Assembly: GCF_029623755.1 (NCBI RefSeq) | Contig: NZ_CP121106.1 | Span: 62,001-126,000, forward strand | Length of the DNA stretch: 64,000 nt | Reading direction: 5' to 3' | Origin: Altererythrobacter sp. CAU 1644 | Lineage (GTDB): Bacteria; Pseudomonadota; Alphaproteobacteria; Sphingomonadales; Sphingomonadaceae | Part shown: piece after piece, positions 46,482-56,715 of the stretch | Layout: the number at the start of each line of letters is the position of its first letter | How positions within the stretch are numbered: the first letter of the stretch is position 1 | Translations under genes and position numbers: made by a program | Notes under the pieces: model-generated | Seen by the model: only the letters and a program-made list of their open reading frames with translations | Told to the model about the DNA's origin: nothing | Databases searched by the model: none

Positions 46482-46514
46482 CAAAGCAAACGGCCAGCCC
46501 TTGCGGACTGGCCG
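46482..46514 (-). terminator. Hairpin between ctaD and the hydrolase gene
   Basis: CGGCCAG and CTGGCCG form a 7-bp perfect stem (46491-46514), followed on the minus strand by TTTGCTTT. It lies 26 bp past the ctaD stop and could end or attenuate the ctaCD message. Confidence 0.65.
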
Positions 46515-46539
46515 GAAGCTGTTCGCCCTGCTCTCAGCC

Positions 46540-48246
46540 TCAGGCCGTGGCGGGACGGTGATCGTGGTAGTCGTGGTGGTCTTCGATCACCGGAAGCGTT
46601 TCGTACTGGTGGAACGGCGGCGGGCTCGACAGGGTCCATTCGAGCGTGGTCGCACCTTCGCCCCAATAGTTGTCGGCTGCCTTCTTGCCGGCGACGAACG
46701 CGTAGATCACGTTAGCGAAGAACAGCAGCATCGAAGCGGCCATGATTTCGTAGCCGATCGAGCTGATTTCGTTCCAGTAGGAATAAGCCGGGGTGAAGTC
46801 GGGATAACGACGCGGCATGCCCTGGAGGCCCAGGAAGTGCTGCGGGAAGAAGATCACGTTCACCCCGACGAAGAAGCCCCAGAAGTGGAGATGCGCGAGG
46901 AACTCGCTGTGCATCTTGCCGCTCATCTTCGGGAACCAATAGTAGAACCCGGCGAAGAGGGCGAAGACCGCACCCATCGACAGCACGTAGTGGAAGTGCG
47001 CGACCACGAAATAGGTGTCATGCACGACATCGTCGATGCCGCCATTGGCGAGGTAGACGCCGGTCACGCCGCCGACGGTAAACAGGAAGATGAAGCCGAG
47101 CGCCCAGACCATCGGGCTCTTGAACTCGATCGAGCCGCCCCACATCGTGGCGATCCAGCTGAAGATCTTCACGCCGGTCGGCACTGCGATGACCATGGTC
47201 GCCGCGGTGAAATACATCTTCGTGTTCACGTCGAGGCCGACAGTGTACATGTGGTGCGCCCACACGACGAAGCCGACCACGCCGATTGCAACCATGGCAT
47301 AGGCCATGCCGAGGTAGCCGAACACCGGCTTGCGGCTGAAGGTCGCGATGATCTGGCTGATGATGCCGAAGCCCGGCAGGATCATGATGTAGACTTCGGG
47401 GTGACCGAAGAACCAGAACAGGTGCTGGTAGAGCACCGGATCGCCACCACCGCCGGCATCGAAGAAGGTCGTGCCGAAGTTGCGGTCGGTCAGCAGCATG
47501 GTGATCGCGGCCGCCAGAACCGGCAGTGCCAGCAGCAGCAGGAATGCGGTGACTAGAACCGACCATACGAACAGCGGCATCTTGTGCAGGGTCATGCCCG
47601 GCGCACGCATGTTGAAGATGGTGGTGATGAAGTTGGTCGCCCCGAGGATCGAGCCCGCACCTGCAAGGTGGAGCGAGAAGATCGCAAAGTCGACCGCAGG
47701 ACCGGTCGAACCCGATGTCGACAGCGGCGCATAGACCGTCCAGCCCACGCCCGCTCCGTTACCGCCCGCGCCGCCCGGCACGAACATCGAGAACAGCAGG
47801 CTGCAGAAGCCAGCGACGGTCAGCCAGAACGAGATGTTGTTCATGCGCGGAAACGCCATGTCCGGCGCACCAATCATCAGCGGGACGAACCAGTTGCCGA
47901 AGCCGCCGATAATGGCGGGCATGACCATGAAGAAGACCATGATCAGGCCGTGCGCAGTGATGAACACGTTCCACATGTGCAGATTGGCGTCGAAGCTGGC
48001 TTCGCCACCGAGAAGCTCGACCCAATAGCCCAGGACCTGGATGCCCGGTTCCGCCAGTTCGGCACGCATGATGCCCGAAATGACGCCGCCGATGATCCCC
48101 GCGAAGATCGCGAAGATCAGGTAGAGCGTGCCGATATCCTTGTGGTTGGTCGACATGAACCAGCGGGCAAAGAAACCCGGCTTGTGATCAGCGTGGTGCG
48201 CGTGATCGTCGTGGTGAGCGTCGAAACCGTCTGCGGTAGTGGCCAT
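46540..48246 (-). CDS. ctaD: Cytochrome c oxidase subunit I
   Basis: 568 residues, twelve membrane helices. Heme and CuB ligands lie in the [11 protein letters not shown] histidine, [13 protein letters not shown] and WAHHMYTVG segments, and the [13 protein letters not shown] histidines complete the set. HPEVY also marks the Tyr-His crosslink. The N-terminus is His-rich ([11 protein letters not shown]), and the C-terminus ends in a short His-containing tail. It is the catalytic core of the aa3 oxidase. Confidence 0.98.
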   Translation of the reverse strand: MATTADGFDAHHDDHAHHADHKPGFFARWFMSTNHKDIGTLYLIFAIFAGIIGGVISGIMRAELAEPGIQVLGYWVELLGGEASFDANLHMWNVFITAHGLIMVFFMVMPAIIGGFGNWFVPLMIGAPDMAFPRMNNISFWLTVAGFCSLLFSMFVPGGAGGNGAGVGWTVYAPLSTSGSTGPAVDFAIFSLHLAGAGSILGATNFITTIFNMRAPGMTLHKMPLFVWSVLVTAFLLLLALPVLAAAITMLLTDRNFGTTFFDAGGGGDPVLYQHLFWFFGHPEVYIMILPGFGIISQIIATFSRKPVFGYLGMAYAMVAIGVVGFVVWAHHMYTVGLDVNTKMYFTAATMVIAVPTGVKIFSWIATMWGGSIEFKSPMVWALGFIFLFTVGGVTGVYLANGGIDDVVHDTYFVVAHFHYVLSMGAVFALFAGFYYWFPKMSGKMHSEFLAHLHFWGFFVGVNVIFFPQHFLGLQGMPRRYPDFTPAYSYWNEISSIGYEIMAASMLLFFANVIYAFVAGKKAADNYWGEGATTLEWTLSSPPPFHQYETLPVIEDHHDYHDHRPATA

Positions 48247-48284
48247 GGTGCTTCTCTGGACCTTCTTTGAATTCTGTCTCGGGC

Positions 48285-49316
48285 TTATTCGGCAGCGGCG
48301 GCCGTATCGGCAGCGCCTTCGGTGTCGCCGGCATCGGCAACCGCGGCTTCATCGGCCTCGGCAGCTTCTTCCGCACCGGCAAGGGTTCCACCCTGCGCGA
48401 TGACCCAGGCTTCCCACTGATCGCGGGGCAGAGCCTCGATCGCGATCGGCATGTAGCCGTGCTTGATACCGCACAGTTCCGAACACTGCCCGTAGTAAAC
48501 GCCCGGCTCGCTGATCGTCAGCAGCTTTTCATTGAGGCGGCCGGGGACCGCATCGAGCTTGAACCACAGCGACGGAATCGCGAACGAGTGGATCACGTCG
48601 GCGGCGATGATCTGCATGCGGATCGGCGTATCGACCGGCAGGACCAGTCGGTTGTCCACCGCCAGCTGCGGCGGCTCGCCATTGGCGATGGCGTCAGCCT
48701 CGGGCAGCATGTTCGAGATGATCTCGAAGTCGCCGTTGTCGGGATAGTTATAGCCCCAGTACCACTGGTACCCGGTGACCTTCACCGTCACCGCGTCAGC
48801 CGGCGGGGTCTCATATTGCTTCGCCAGCAGGCTGATTGAAGGGAGCGCGATCGCAACCAGAACGAGAACCGGTACCAGCGTCCAGACTACCTCGATCAGT
48901 GTATTGTGCGTCGTCTTCGAAGGGACGGGGTTAGCGCGCTTGTTATAGCGAACGATGACGTAAAGCAGCAGGCCGAGCACGAAAATGCTGATGATCGCCA
49001 TTACCCAGACGAGGCCGTTGTGCAGGCCGAGCGCGCTCTGACCGATGGGCGAATACTGGTCCTGGACGTCGAGCAAGCCATCCACGGGCATGCCCTTGCC
49101 TTCGGTCGGTGCCATCGGCGTGTAGGCGCCAGCCGTTTCCGTTGCCGGAGTGGCCACGTCTGCCGCAGTCGCTGCGACCTCCGCCGTTTCAGCCGTCGTC
49201 TCTGTTGCAGCGGCGTCCTGCGCCATCGCCGCGCGTGGCGCGAGCGCCAGGAGCACGGCGATCACGAGTGCTGCGAAGAGATAATGTGCCCGCTTGAGGG
49301 TTTGACCCAGAATCAT
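48285..49316 (-). CDS. ctaC: Cytochrome c oxidase subunit II
   Basis: 343 residues from the ATG at 49316. A signal peptide ends near residue 32 (RAAMA). A Thr/Ala/Glu-rich periplasmic linker precedes two membrane helices, and the CuA domain has [11 protein letters not shown] and [12 protein letters not shown] with C278 and C282. An Ala/Glu-rich tail of about 30 residues ends the protein. The very long upstream frame to 50513 is a shadow of the pyrE-pdxJ strand. Confidence 0.96.
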   Translation of the reverse strand: MILGQTLKRAHYLFAALVIAVLLALAPRAAMAQDAAATETTAETAEVAATAADVATPATETAGAYTPMAPTEGKGMPVDGLLDVQDQYSPIGQSALGLHNGLVWVMAIISIFVLGLLLYVIVRYNKRANPVPSKTTHNTLIEVVWTLVPVLVLVAIALPSISLLAKQYETPPADAVTVKVTGYQWYWGYNYPDNGDFEIISNMLPEADAIANGEPPQLAVDNRLVLPVDTPIRMQIIAADVIHSFAIPSLWFKLDAVPGRLNEKLLTISEPGVYYGQCSELCGIKHGYMPIAIEALPRDQWEAWVIAQGGTLAGAEEAAEADEAAVADAGDTEGAADTAAAAE

Positions 49317-49529
49317 CAGTCTGACGCTTTCCGCTTCGTTGCTATTCGTTGCCCTGTGCCTCCCTGCGGGGAATAGCGCAAGGCATGAAGTCCCACCCGG
49401 CAGTCGCAGCCAGGTTTGGGGCGCCCTATAGGCCCGCTTGCCGACTGCCTCAAGCGCTTCTAGGGAGAAAATTATGCAAGGCCCCCAGTCCTGCGAGCAA
49501 TCACCGGCAAGAAGCGAGTTTTCCACATC

Positions 49530-50108
49530 ATGACCGAAGAAGAAGTGTTGTCCGAATTCCGTGCGAGCGGAGCGCTGCTTGAAGGGCACTTCAAGCTGTC
49601 GTCGGGGCGACACAGCGCCCACTACCTGCAATGCGCACGGGTCCTCATGAACGCCGAGCGGGCCGGAAACCTCGCCCGCGCCCTCGCCCAGAAGCTGCCG
49701 CGAGAGCTCCGCAACCAGATCGATGTCGTCATCTCTCCCGCGATGGGCGGCCTCATCATCGGCCACGAAATGGGCCGCGCATTGGGCAAGGACGCGATGT
49801 TCCTCGAGCGGCCCGACGGCGTGTTTCACCTGCGTCGGGGCTTCGCCATCGAGCCGGGCGCCAAGGTGCTGATGGTCGAGGACGTGGTGACCACCGGCCT
49901 GTCGAGTCGCGAGGCTATAGAGGCGGTAAAGCGTGAGGGTGGTGATGTAGTCGCGGAGGTTGCCGTGGTAGATCGCTCGGCAGGAGAGGTAGACCTGGGT
50001 GTGCCATTCTTTGCCCTGATCGACATCAACTTCCCGAGCTATGCCGAGGACGAGGTCCCGGCCGAGCTCTCGGCCGTTCCCGTGACCAAGCCGGGGAGCC
50101 GCGGCTAG
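49530..50108 (+). CDS. pyrE: Orotate phosphoribosyltransferase
   Basis: 192 residues. GHFKLSSGRHSAHYLQ, SPAMGGLIIGHEMGRALG and the PRPP loop VEDVVTTGLSS are OPRT blocks. It converts orotate and PRPP to OMP. It is the first gene of a long same-strand run and starts 213 bp from the divergent ctaC. pdxJ follows 1 bp after its stop. Confidence 0.95.
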   Translation: MTEEEVLSEFRASGALLEGHFKLSSGRHSAHYLQCARVLMNAERAGNLARALAQKLPRELRNQIDVVISPAMGGLIIGHEMGRALGKDAMFLERPDGVFHLRRGFAIEPGAKVLMVEDVVTTGLSSREAIEAVKREGGDVVAEVAVVDRSAGEVDLGVPFFALIDINFPSYAEDEVPAELSAVPVTKPGSRG

Positions 50109-50109
50109 G

Positions 50110-50853
50110 ATGGCTTCAAGGCTGCGTCTCGGGGTCAATATCGACCACGTTGCCACCATCCGCAACGCGCGCGGGGGCGACCATCCCGATCCGGTGCGCG
50201 CTGCCGAAATCGTGGCCTCGGTCGGCGGCGACGGCATTACCGCGCACCTGCGCGAAGACCGTCGGCATATCCGCGACGAGGACCTCGCACGAATCCAGCA
50301 GGCGACCGATCTGCCGCTCAATCTCGAGATGGCAGCGACCGAGGAGATGCTGGCGATCGCGCTGCGCCACAAGCCACATGCCGCCTGCATCGTGCCCGAG
50401 AAGCGCGAGGAGCGCACCACCGAGGGCGGCCTCGATGCCGCCGGGCTGCACAACCAGCTGGCGCCCATCGTCACCCGCCTCGGGGACGAGGGGATCCGCG
50501 TCAGCCTGTTCATAGAGGCAACCGAACGTCAGCTCGAAGCGGCACAGCGCCTTTCCGCCCCCGTGGTCGAGTTCCACACGGGCGAATACGCCCACGCCGG
50601 TCTCGACGGCGATGGCGAGCGGATGGAGCGCGAGCGCGAGAGGATCGCGAGCATGGCCCGGATGGCGGTCGAACTGGGGATCGAGCCCCATGCCGGTCAC
50701 GGGCTCACCTATGAAAACGTGGCGCCGATTGCCGCCATCCCTGAATTGGCGGAACTCAACATCGGGCACTACCTGATCGGCGAGGCAGTCTTCGTGGGGC
50801 TTGAAAACGCGGTGCGACGGATGCGCGACCTGATGGATGAGGCCCGGGCATGA
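50110..50853 (+). CDS. pdxJ: Pyridoxine 5'-phosphate synthase
   Basis: 247 residues. [18 protein letters not shown] is the PdxJ signature, and [13 protein letters not shown] and GHGLTYENV are further blocks. The TIM-barrel enzyme joins 1-deoxyxylulose 5-phosphate and 3-amino-2-oxopropyl phosphate. Its stop overlaps acpS (ATGA). Confidence 0.97.
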   Translation: MASRLRLGVNIDHVATIRNARGGDHPDPVRAAEIVASVGGDGITAHLREDRRHIRDEDLARIQQATDLPLNLEMAATEEMLAIALRHKPHAACIVPEKREERTTEGGLDAAGLHNQLAPIVTRLGDEGIRVSLFIEATERQLEAAQRLSAPVVEFHTGEYAHAGLDGDGERMERERERIASMARMAVELGIEPHAGHGLTYENVAPIAAIPELAELNIGHYLIGEAVFVGLENAVRRMRDLMDEARA

Positions 50854-51251
50854 TCATCGGACTCGGCTCCGACCTGTGCAATATCGAGCGGATCCAGAAT
50901 TCGCTCGACCGTTTCGGCGAGCGCTTCGAGCAGCGCGTCTTCACCGAGATCGAGATTGCCAAGGCGCGCAGGCGCCCGTTCACCATCGCCGGGACCTATG
51001 CCAAGCGGTTCGCGGCGAAGGAGGCTTTCAGCAAGGCCGTCGGCACCGGTTTCCGGCGCGGCGTCTTCATGAAAGATATCGGGGTGGTGAACGCTCCGTC
51101 GGGCGCACCGACGCTCGATCTCGCAGGCGGCGCGGCAATGCGGCTTGCGGAATTGACGCCGCACGGCCATGAGGCGCTCATTCATCTCACCCTCACCGAC
51201 GACCACCCATGGGCACAGGCCTACATTATCATTGAGGCTCGCCCCCTATGA
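50850..51251 (+). CDS. acpS: Holo-[acyl-carrier-protein] synthase
   Basis: 133 residues. [18 protein letters not shown] gives the conserved D of the metal site and [15 protein letters not shown] is the second signature with the catalytic glutamate. It attaches 4'-phosphopantetheine to acyl carrier protein. It overlaps lepB by 4 bp (ATGA). Confidence 0.97.
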   Translation: MIIGLGSDLCNIERIQNSLDRFGERFEQRVFTEIEIAKARRRPFTIAGTYAKRFAAKEAFSKAVGTGFRRGVFMKDIGVVNAPSGAPTLDLAGGAAMRLAELTPHGHEALIHLTLTDDHPWAQAYIIIEARPL

Positions 51252-52144
51252 CCAGCATGAGCGGCTACCAACGCGTGAAGCAGACTTCGAAAAAAGACAA
51301 AGAGAAGGTCAACTGGCTGGCCGAGCTGCGCGGCCTTGGCCTCATGCTGTTCGCCGTCCTCGCCTTCCACAGCCTGGTGGCCAAGCCGTTCTACATTCCG
51401 TCGACCTCGATGATGCCGACGCTCTATGTCGGCGACCGGCTGGTGGTGAGCAAATACCCCTACGGCTGGTCCTGGGCCTCGGTCAGCTTTCACATGCTGA
51501 GCCGATCCGACTGGCGGATCGCGCCCGATACGCCCGAATACGGCGACATTGTGATCCCGGTCCATCCGGTTCGTGACGAGGACTATATCAAGCGCGTGGT
51601 CGCACTGCCGGGTGACCGGATCGCCATCAGGGGCGGCCAGATCATCCTCAATGGCACGCCGGTGAGGCAGGAAGTCGTGCCGCCGGTGCGGATCCCCTAC
51701 GAGCCCTATCTGCAGTGCAATTTCCTCCAGTGCCTCAATGCATTCGAGGACTACCGGGTGCGCGAAGCCAACGGGGATCAGTTCTACGAACCGCCGACCT
51801 TCCGCGAGACGCTCCCCAATGGCGCGACTTACCTCGTCATCGATCACATGGAGCAATATCTCGACGAGATGGACGAGATCACCGTTCCCGAAGGCAGCGT
51901 CTTCGTGATGGGCGACAATCGCGACCATTCGGCCGATAGCCGCGCGTCGATTCTCGAGAAGGGGCTTGGCGGCCCGGTTCCGCTCGAAAACATCGGCGGC
52001 CGCGCCGAGTTCATCACCTTTTCCCTCGACGGATCAACCACATGGAACCCCGTGAGTTGGTTTACAAGCTTGCGCGGAGATCGCGCCTGGACCACTCTGC
52101 GCCCGGCAATTGCCGAAGGGGGCGCCTCCAATGAGCGAGAGTAA
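51248..52144 (+). CDS. lepB: Signal peptidase I
   Basis: 298 residues with one N-terminal membrane segment (about 28-46). The catalytic serine is S54 in PSTSMMPTL and the lysine is K115 in [23 protein letters not shown] is the third box. It cleaves Sec and Tat signal peptides on the periplasmic face. Genes for RNase III and Era, often next in proteobacteria, are not here. Confidence 0.97.
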   Translation: MTSMSGYQRVKQTSKKDKEKVNWLAELRGLGLMLFAVLAFHSLVAKPFYIPSTSMMPTLYVGDRLVVSKYPYGWSWASVSFHMLSRSDWRIAPDTPEYGDIVIPVHPVRDEDYIKRVVALPGDRIAIRGGQIILNGTPVRQEVVPPVRIPYEPYLQCNFLQCLNAFEDYRVREANGDQFYEPPTFRETLPNGATYLVIDHMEQYLDEMDEITVPEGSVFVMGDNRDHSADSRASILEKGLGGPVPLENIGGRAEFITFSLDGSTTWNPVSWFTSLRGDRAWTTLRPAIAEGGASNERE

Positions 52145-53222
52145 CAAGTCCGACGATACAAGGATGGGCGCCAGCCCGACGCGCATCGGTGATGCGCACC
52201 TGCGGCGCGAGGCCGGTCGTGCGGCGATCTGGGCGATCGTTATCGGCCTGGCGGTTCTTGCCATCTACCTCGCGCAGTCGCTCCTGGTGATATTCGGGGC
52301 GATGGTTTTCGCCGCCATGATCGACGGGGGCGCGAGGCTGCTCGGGCGCGCCTTGCCGATCGGAAGAAACTGGCGCGTCGCCATCGTGCTCATCCTTGCC
52401 ACCGGTTTCCTCGCCTGGCTGGTGATGTTCGCCGGCTCGACGATCTCCAAGGAAGCGGCGCAGTTCCCCGAACTCATCCAGCAGCAGCTGGCGCAGTTCT
52501 TCGGATGGCTGCGGACGCAGGGCATTGCGATCGACACCGTCGACCTCCGCAGCCTGGCCGGATCGCTGACCAGCGGCGTAGGAACCGTCACCAAGGCGAT
52601 CGGAGGCATCTTCGGCGGGCTGACGACGCTTCTGCTGATCGTCATCATCGGCATCTATTTCGCGATCGACCCCCGTCTCTACGAACGCGGCGTCGCATGG
52701 ATGGTGCCGGAGGAATATCGCGACGCCTTCAGCGACACGATCAGCCACCAGGCCTACACGATGCGCCGCCTGCTGGCGGGCCGCCTGCTGGGCATGGTGG
52801 CCGAAGCGATCTTCACCTGGGCGCTGCTCGCTATCTACGGTGTGCCGATGGCCGCGCTGCTGGGCTTGCTTACCGGCCTGCTCGCTTTCATCCCCAATAT
52901 TGGCGCCCTGATCTCCGGTGTCCTGATGGTCTTGGTCGGCTTCTCGGGCGGGACCGAGATGGGTCTCTATACGATCTTCGTCTACTTCCTGGTGCAGAAC
53001 TTCGACGGTTATGTGCTGATCCCGTTGATCGCGAAGAAGACGGTCGATCTTGCCCCTGCCCTCGTCCTTTCAGCGCAGCTCATCTTCGGGGTGCTGTTCG
53101 GCATCCTCGGCCTCGCGCTGGCCGACCCGCTGCTGGCGATGATCAAGGTCGGACTCGAGCGCCGCGCGGCGCGTTTCGACGAAAGTGACAGTTCGATGGA
53201 GAAGGCCAAGCATGGCGCGTAA
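52131..53222 (+). CDS. AI-2E family transporter (PerM-like permease)
   Basis: 363 residues from the ATG at 52131, which overlaps the lepB end by 14 bp. Multiple membrane helices end in the AI-2E family pattern (LTGLLAFIPNIGALISGV and QNFDGYVLIPLIAKKTVDLAPAL). The family includes exporters of autoinducer-2 and Na+/H+ antiporters, so the substrate is open. The C-terminus is a charged cytoplasmic tail. Confidence 0.9.
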   Translation: MSESNKSDDTRMGASPTRIGDAHLRREAGRAAIWAIVIGLAVLAIYLAQSLLVIFGAMVFAAMIDGGARLLGRALPIGRNWRVAIVLILATGFLAWLVMFAGSTISKEAAQFPELIQQQLAQFFGWLRTQGIAIDTVDLRSLAGSLTSGVGTVTKAIGGIFGGLTTLLLIVIIGIYFAIDPRLYERGVAWMVPEEYRDAFSDTISHQAYTMRRLLAGRLLGMVAEAIFTWALLAIYGVPMAALLGLLTGLLAFIPNIGALISGVLMVLVGFSGGTEMGLYTIFVYFLVQNFDGYVLIPLIAKKTVDLAPALVLSAQLIFGVLFGILGLALADPLLAMIKVGLERRAARFDESDSSMEKAKHGA

Positions 53223-54381
53223 ATTCCTCTACTTTGTGGCGATCATGATCGTCCTGGTCATCGCCGGGCTGATCGTGCTGCGGATCTGGTCGAAGGAACT
53301 GACCGCGATAGCCTTTGTCCCGACCACCGACTTCGCCGAGCAAACGCCGCTCGAGGCCAATGCCTACCAGGACCCTGAGCTGTGGTACTCGCGCCCCGGC
53401 ATCGGGCTCGACGACCCGGCCCGCTGGCAACCGGCGTATCGCGATGAAGGCCGCAGCCTGCCGCAGCCCGCCGACCCTAAGCCCGGCAACTTTGCCGTGT
53501 TCTTCATTCACCCGACGAGTTTCCTCGATCGGTCCAACTGGAACGCCCCCATCGGCAGCACCGAAGCAGAGGACCGCGCGCGGCTTTACCTGCGCGGCCT
53601 CGCCAGCCCGTTCAACCAGGCGAGCGAAATCTGGGCGCCCAAATATCGCCAGGCGACGATGGGCGCATTCCTGACCGACAAGCCGGAGGGGCAAAAGGCG
53701 CTCGATGCGGCCTATGCCGACGTCAAGCAGGCCTTCGCTTTCTTCCTGACCGCGGTGGACGAGGACACGCCGATCGTGCTGGCCGGACATAGCCAGGGAT
53801 CGCTTCACCTCCTGCGGCTGTTGCTCGAAGAGGTGAACGGCAGCGCAACCGCGCCGCGTATCGTGGCCGCCTATGTGGTCGGCTGGCCGGTCTCGGTCGA
53901 GCACGATCTCCCGGCACTGGGCCTTCCGGCCTGTGCGGCAGCCAATCAGACCGGTTGCCTGTTGAGCTGGTCGACCTTTGCCGAACCTGCCGATCCCACG
54001 GACGTGCTCGATACCTATTCCTCGTCCAAGGGTTTCGACGGCGAATTGCGCGGGAACAGCCAGATTCTCTGCACCAACCCGCTCACCGGCCGGGTCGGCG
54101 GCGAAGCGGAAGCAGCGGTGAACCTCGGCACATTGGTACCCGATGGCGATCTGGCCAATGGTGACCTCGTCCGCGGATCGGTCCCTGCTCGCTGCGACGA
54201 TCGCGGGCTGCTGCTGATCGGCGACCCGCCCGAGATGGGCAGCTATGTCTTGCCGGGCAACAACTACCACGTCTACGATATCCCGCTGTTCTGGGCCAAT
54301 GTGCAGCAGGATGTCGCGACCCGGGTGAGTGCGTGGCAGCAGGCGCGTCCGAATCAGGCGAAGCCTTCGCCGGCGCCATGA
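53212..54381 (+). CDS. DUF3089 alpha/beta hydrolase-like protein
   Basis: 389 residues from the ATG at 53212, overlapping the permease end by 11 bp. A membrane anchor at about 4-24 precedes a periplasmic domain. FFIHPTSF and LAGHSQGS with nucleophile S194 mark an alpha/beta hydrolase of the DUF3089 family; the NNYHVYDIPLFWANV end is also typical. The catalytic partners cannot be located with certainty. ruvX follows with ATGA overlap. Confidence 0.85.
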   Translation: MARKFLYFVAIMIVLVIAGLIVLRIWSKELTAIAFVPTTDFAEQTPLEANAYQDPELWYSRPGIGLDDPARWQPAYRDEGRSLPQPADPKPGNFAVFFIHPTSFLDRSNWNAPIGSTEAEDRARLYLRGLASPFNQASEIWAPKYRQATMGAFLTDKPEGQKALDAAYADVKQAFAFFLTAVDEDTPIVLAGHSQGSLHLLRLLLEEVNGSATAPRIVAAYVVGWPVSVEHDLPALGLPACAAANQTGCLLSWSTFAEPADPTDVLDTYSSSKGFDGELRGNSQILCTNPLTGRVGGEAEAAVNLGTLVPDGDLANGDLVRGSVPARCDDRGLLLIGDPPEMGSYVLPGNNYHVYDIPLFWANVQQDVATRVSAWQQARPNQAKPSPAP

Positions 54382-54848
54382 TCACCACCAGCGCGCGCGA
54401 GTTCGAAGAGGCGCTGCCCGATGGCGGCGTCCTGCTCGGCCTCGATCCGGGGACCAAGACCATCGGCGTTGCGACCTGCGATGCGGGCTGGCGCTTCGCC
54501 ACCGCCGGCAAGACGCTGGGCCGCGGCAAATGGGGCCGCGATCGCGAGGCTCTGCGCGAGATCGTCGAGAGTCGCGCTGTCAAAGGCGTGGTGATCGGCC
54601 TGCCCCGCAATATGGACGGCACCGAGGGGCCGCGCGCGCAGGCAAGCCGTGCTTTCGCCCGCAATGTGGTCGAGGCATTCGCCCTGCCCGTGCTGCTGTG
54701 GGATGAGCGTTGGTCGACCCACAGCGCGGAAGCGGCGATGATCGGGCAGGACATGAGCCGCGCCAAGCGCGCCGAGAAGATCGACAGCCATGCCGCAGCG
54801 GTGATCCTGCAAGGCGCGATCGACGCGCTCGCGGGCAGCGCTTTCTAG
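54378..54848 (+). CDS. ruvX: Holliday junction resolvase-like protein RuvX/YqgF
   Basis: 156 residues from the ATG at 54378. LLGLDPGTKTIGVA with D23 and the C-terminal KIDSHAAAVILQ aspartate are the RNase H-fold catalytic positions. The GLPRNMDGTEGPRA and WDERWST blocks are conserved. The protein is linked to 16S rRNA maturation as well as resolvase activity. It ends 4 bp into the convergent unknown gene. Confidence 0.95.
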   Translation: MITTSAREFEEALPDGGVLLGLDPGTKTIGVATCDAGWRFATAGKTLGRGKWGRDREALREIVESRAVKGVVIGLPRNMDGTEGPRAQASRAFARNVVEAFALPVLLWDERWSTHSAEAAMIGQDMSRAKRAEKIDSHAAAVILQGAIDALAGSAF

Positions 54849-55744
54849 CCTGCGAGTTCGGCGCGCTTGCGCCGCGCGATGGTGGCCAACATGCGGCTGC
54901 CTGACAATTCGGCTTCGCGCCACAGCAAGTCGCGCTGATCCGCATCCTCGCTCAGCTCCGCGCGCGCCTCGAAGCTCGCCAGGCGGAGCCGTTCGCTCGG
55001 GTGGTAGCAACCGAACTGCTCGGCCAGGTCGAGCGCGCCCGCATGGCGGGTGGCCACTGCCACGCGCAGGAACGCCTCGGTCGAATTGGGGCTCAGCACA
55101 CGGGTGATCGTCCCTTGCTCGAGGTCGAAGCCATATTGGTCGAACCACAATTGCGCCGGATCAGCATGCATCACGTTGAGCGAGACCGACAGGCTTTCGG
55201 GCGGGATCTGGCTGTGAATGTCGACATGCGCGCGGTAGAGCTGGATCTTGGCCTCGGCCAATGCCGAGCGCTCGATGAAGCGCAGCCCGGCCCGCTCACC
55301 CGGATATCCCGCGACCGCCCGATAATCGTACTCGTAGTAATCGCTGCGGTAGCCCGGGCCGAGATATCCAGAGGTCAGGAAGGAGAAGTTGTGATCGTGC
55401 GGGACGCCGTAGACAAAGCTCTCGGCGCCGCTCGCCTGGAAGCAATGGTCCTGCGGCGATGGCCAGACATTGGCGCGCAGGAACACATCGCCGCGGTTGG
55501 GGCTGAGGAGGATCGCCTGCGGGCCGTAGCCGCTCTCGATGTCTGTCTCGCGCGACTGGGGTTTGATCCGCTCGATCATGAGGTCGCCGAGGAAGTGGCG
55601 GTTGTTGTTGAGCTTGCGCAGCCATGCGGCGGTCTTCGCGAGCCGCTCCTCGCACGACGGGTTGAATTCGAGCGCAGCGATTCCTTCCACCGCATCTTCA
55701 AGGCTGCAGGTTTCGCTGCCCGGGATCTCGATCACGCGCGGCAT
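54845..55744 (-). CDS. Cupin-like protein of unknown function, third gene of a small-peptide operon
   Basis: 299 residues from the ATG at 55744. A central beta-rich region has PHDHNFSFLT (HxH) and later HVDIHSQIPPESLSVS, a pattern like the two metal-binding motifs of a cupin or cysteine-dioxygenase-type barrel. The N-terminal third (LEFNPSCEERLAKTAAWL) and the C-terminus (SERLRLASFEARAEL) are helical. I cannot name the family. It starts 13 bp inside the preceding gene, so the two are coupled. Its stop overlaps the ruvX stop convergently. Iron-dependent oxidation of a peptide or amino acid is one possibility. Confidence 0.72.
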   Translation of the reverse strand: MPRVIEIPGSETCSLEDAVEGIAALEFNPSCEERLAKTAAWLRKLNNNRHFLGDLMIERIKPQSRETDIESGYGPQAILLSPNRGDVFLRANVWPSPQDHCFQASGAESFVYGVPHDHNFSFLTSGYLGPGYRSDYYEYDYRAVAGYPGERAGLRFIERSALAEAKIQLYRAHVDIHSQIPPESLSVSLNVMHADPAQLWFDQYGFDLEQGTITRVLSPNSTEAFLRVAVATRHAGALDLAEQFGCYHPSERLRLASFEARAELSEDADQRDLLWREAELSGSRMLATIARRKRAELAG

Positions 55745-56703
55745 GCATTGGTATCCACTTCGGCCAATTGGGGATAGGCGGCGAACAACTGCGCCCGCAA
55801 TTGCGCGGCGGGCAATGCGAGTTCGTCGCCTTCCCGTGCCGCAGTCACGGTCAGCGCGCGAACGCCCGCCAGGGGCTCGAGCGCGATCGTGTGGCGGATC
55901 GCCTCCCAGCGCAGATGAGGCGGCCCTTCGACCGCCAGGGCAGCCATGGCGGGCACCGCATCCTTGCGCTTGAGCGCCCCGAGTACGGCCAGCGCAATTT
56001 CCTGCTGGCTGACCGCTTTCGATCCGCAAGCCTGCCGCAGCATGCGCCCATCGGCCAGGCAGTGTTCGCGTGTGGGGCGCGGCCAATCCGGCGTACATGA
56101 CAATTGCAGCACCACCAGCCCTCCTTCCGCCCCGACAATCTGTCGGCTCGAACGATGGTCCGGCAAGTCCAACTTGCTACCCGGCCCCAGCCGGATCGTG
56201 CGGCTCGAAATGGAGCAATCACCGCTGGAACTCTGCCCAAGGCGATGGAGCAACGCCGTGCCCTTCCCGGCGATCACGATCTCTCGCACCCAGCGATCGG
56301 CGAAGATTGTGCTGGTCGGAGGGTCGCCTTCGCGCCGATTGGCGTAGGCTATCAGCGACAGGTCGACGCCGCCGTGGCTGAAAAGCCGCACGATGGTAAG
56401 GCCGTCGTGACAACTATGCGAACAGGGCACCAGGCCGAGCGGTTCATCGCGCAACCCGTCCACGAAGCTCGCCAGAAAGCCTTCTACAAAACCCGACGCA
56501 GTCTCGTATTCTCCCAGCAAGCGGCGCAGATGCGGGAGCTGTTCCATCGCTTCGCCCGAGGCCAGGCGCCCGATCTCTGCCTCGATCAGTGGCGAGAGTT
56601 CCCCAGCTAGCCATTGAGCGCGGGCGGATTCCATCCGCTGTGCGCCGCGGTGCTGCAAGGTTCGATCACCCCGCAGCGCCACTATCTTCTCATCGACCTT
56701 CAT
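55732..56703 (-). CDS. Unknown protein with cupin-like centre, second gene of a small-peptide operon
   Basis: 323 residues from the ATG at 56703; an upstream TTG (56712) is the alternative. Residues 1-100 are helical. The middle contains PCSHSCHDGLTIVRLFSHGGVD and a beta-rich run, which may be a degenerate cupin barrel. The C-terminal 90 residues have HEAT-like helices (PAMAALAVEGPPHLRWEAIRH). Five or more cysteines occur, two near histidines. The gene follows the 50-residue peptide by 12 bp and overlaps the next gene. No confident family assignment is possible. Confidence 0.7.
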   Translation of the reverse strand: MKVDEKIVALRGDRTLQHRGAQRMESARAQWLAGELSPLIEAEIGRLASGEAMEQLPHLRRLLGEYETASGFVEGFLASFVDGLRDEPLGLVPCSHSCHDGLTIVRLFSHGGVDLSLIAYANRREGDPPTSTIFADRWVREIVIAGKGTALLHRLGQSSSGDCSISSRTIRLGPGSKLDLPDHRSSRQIVGAEGGLVVLQLSCTPDWPRPTREHCLADGRMLRQACGSKAVSQQEIALAVLGALKRKDAVPAMAALAVEGPPHLRWEAIRHTIALEPLAGVRALTVTAAREGDELALPAAQLRAQLFAAYPQLAEVDTNACRA

Positions 56704-56715
56704 TCTCGGCAATTC

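Noticed and set aside
49317..50513. N-terminal extension of ctaC to 742 residues
   Set aside because: The extra part is antisense to pyrE and pdxJ and precedes a normal signal peptide at 49316.
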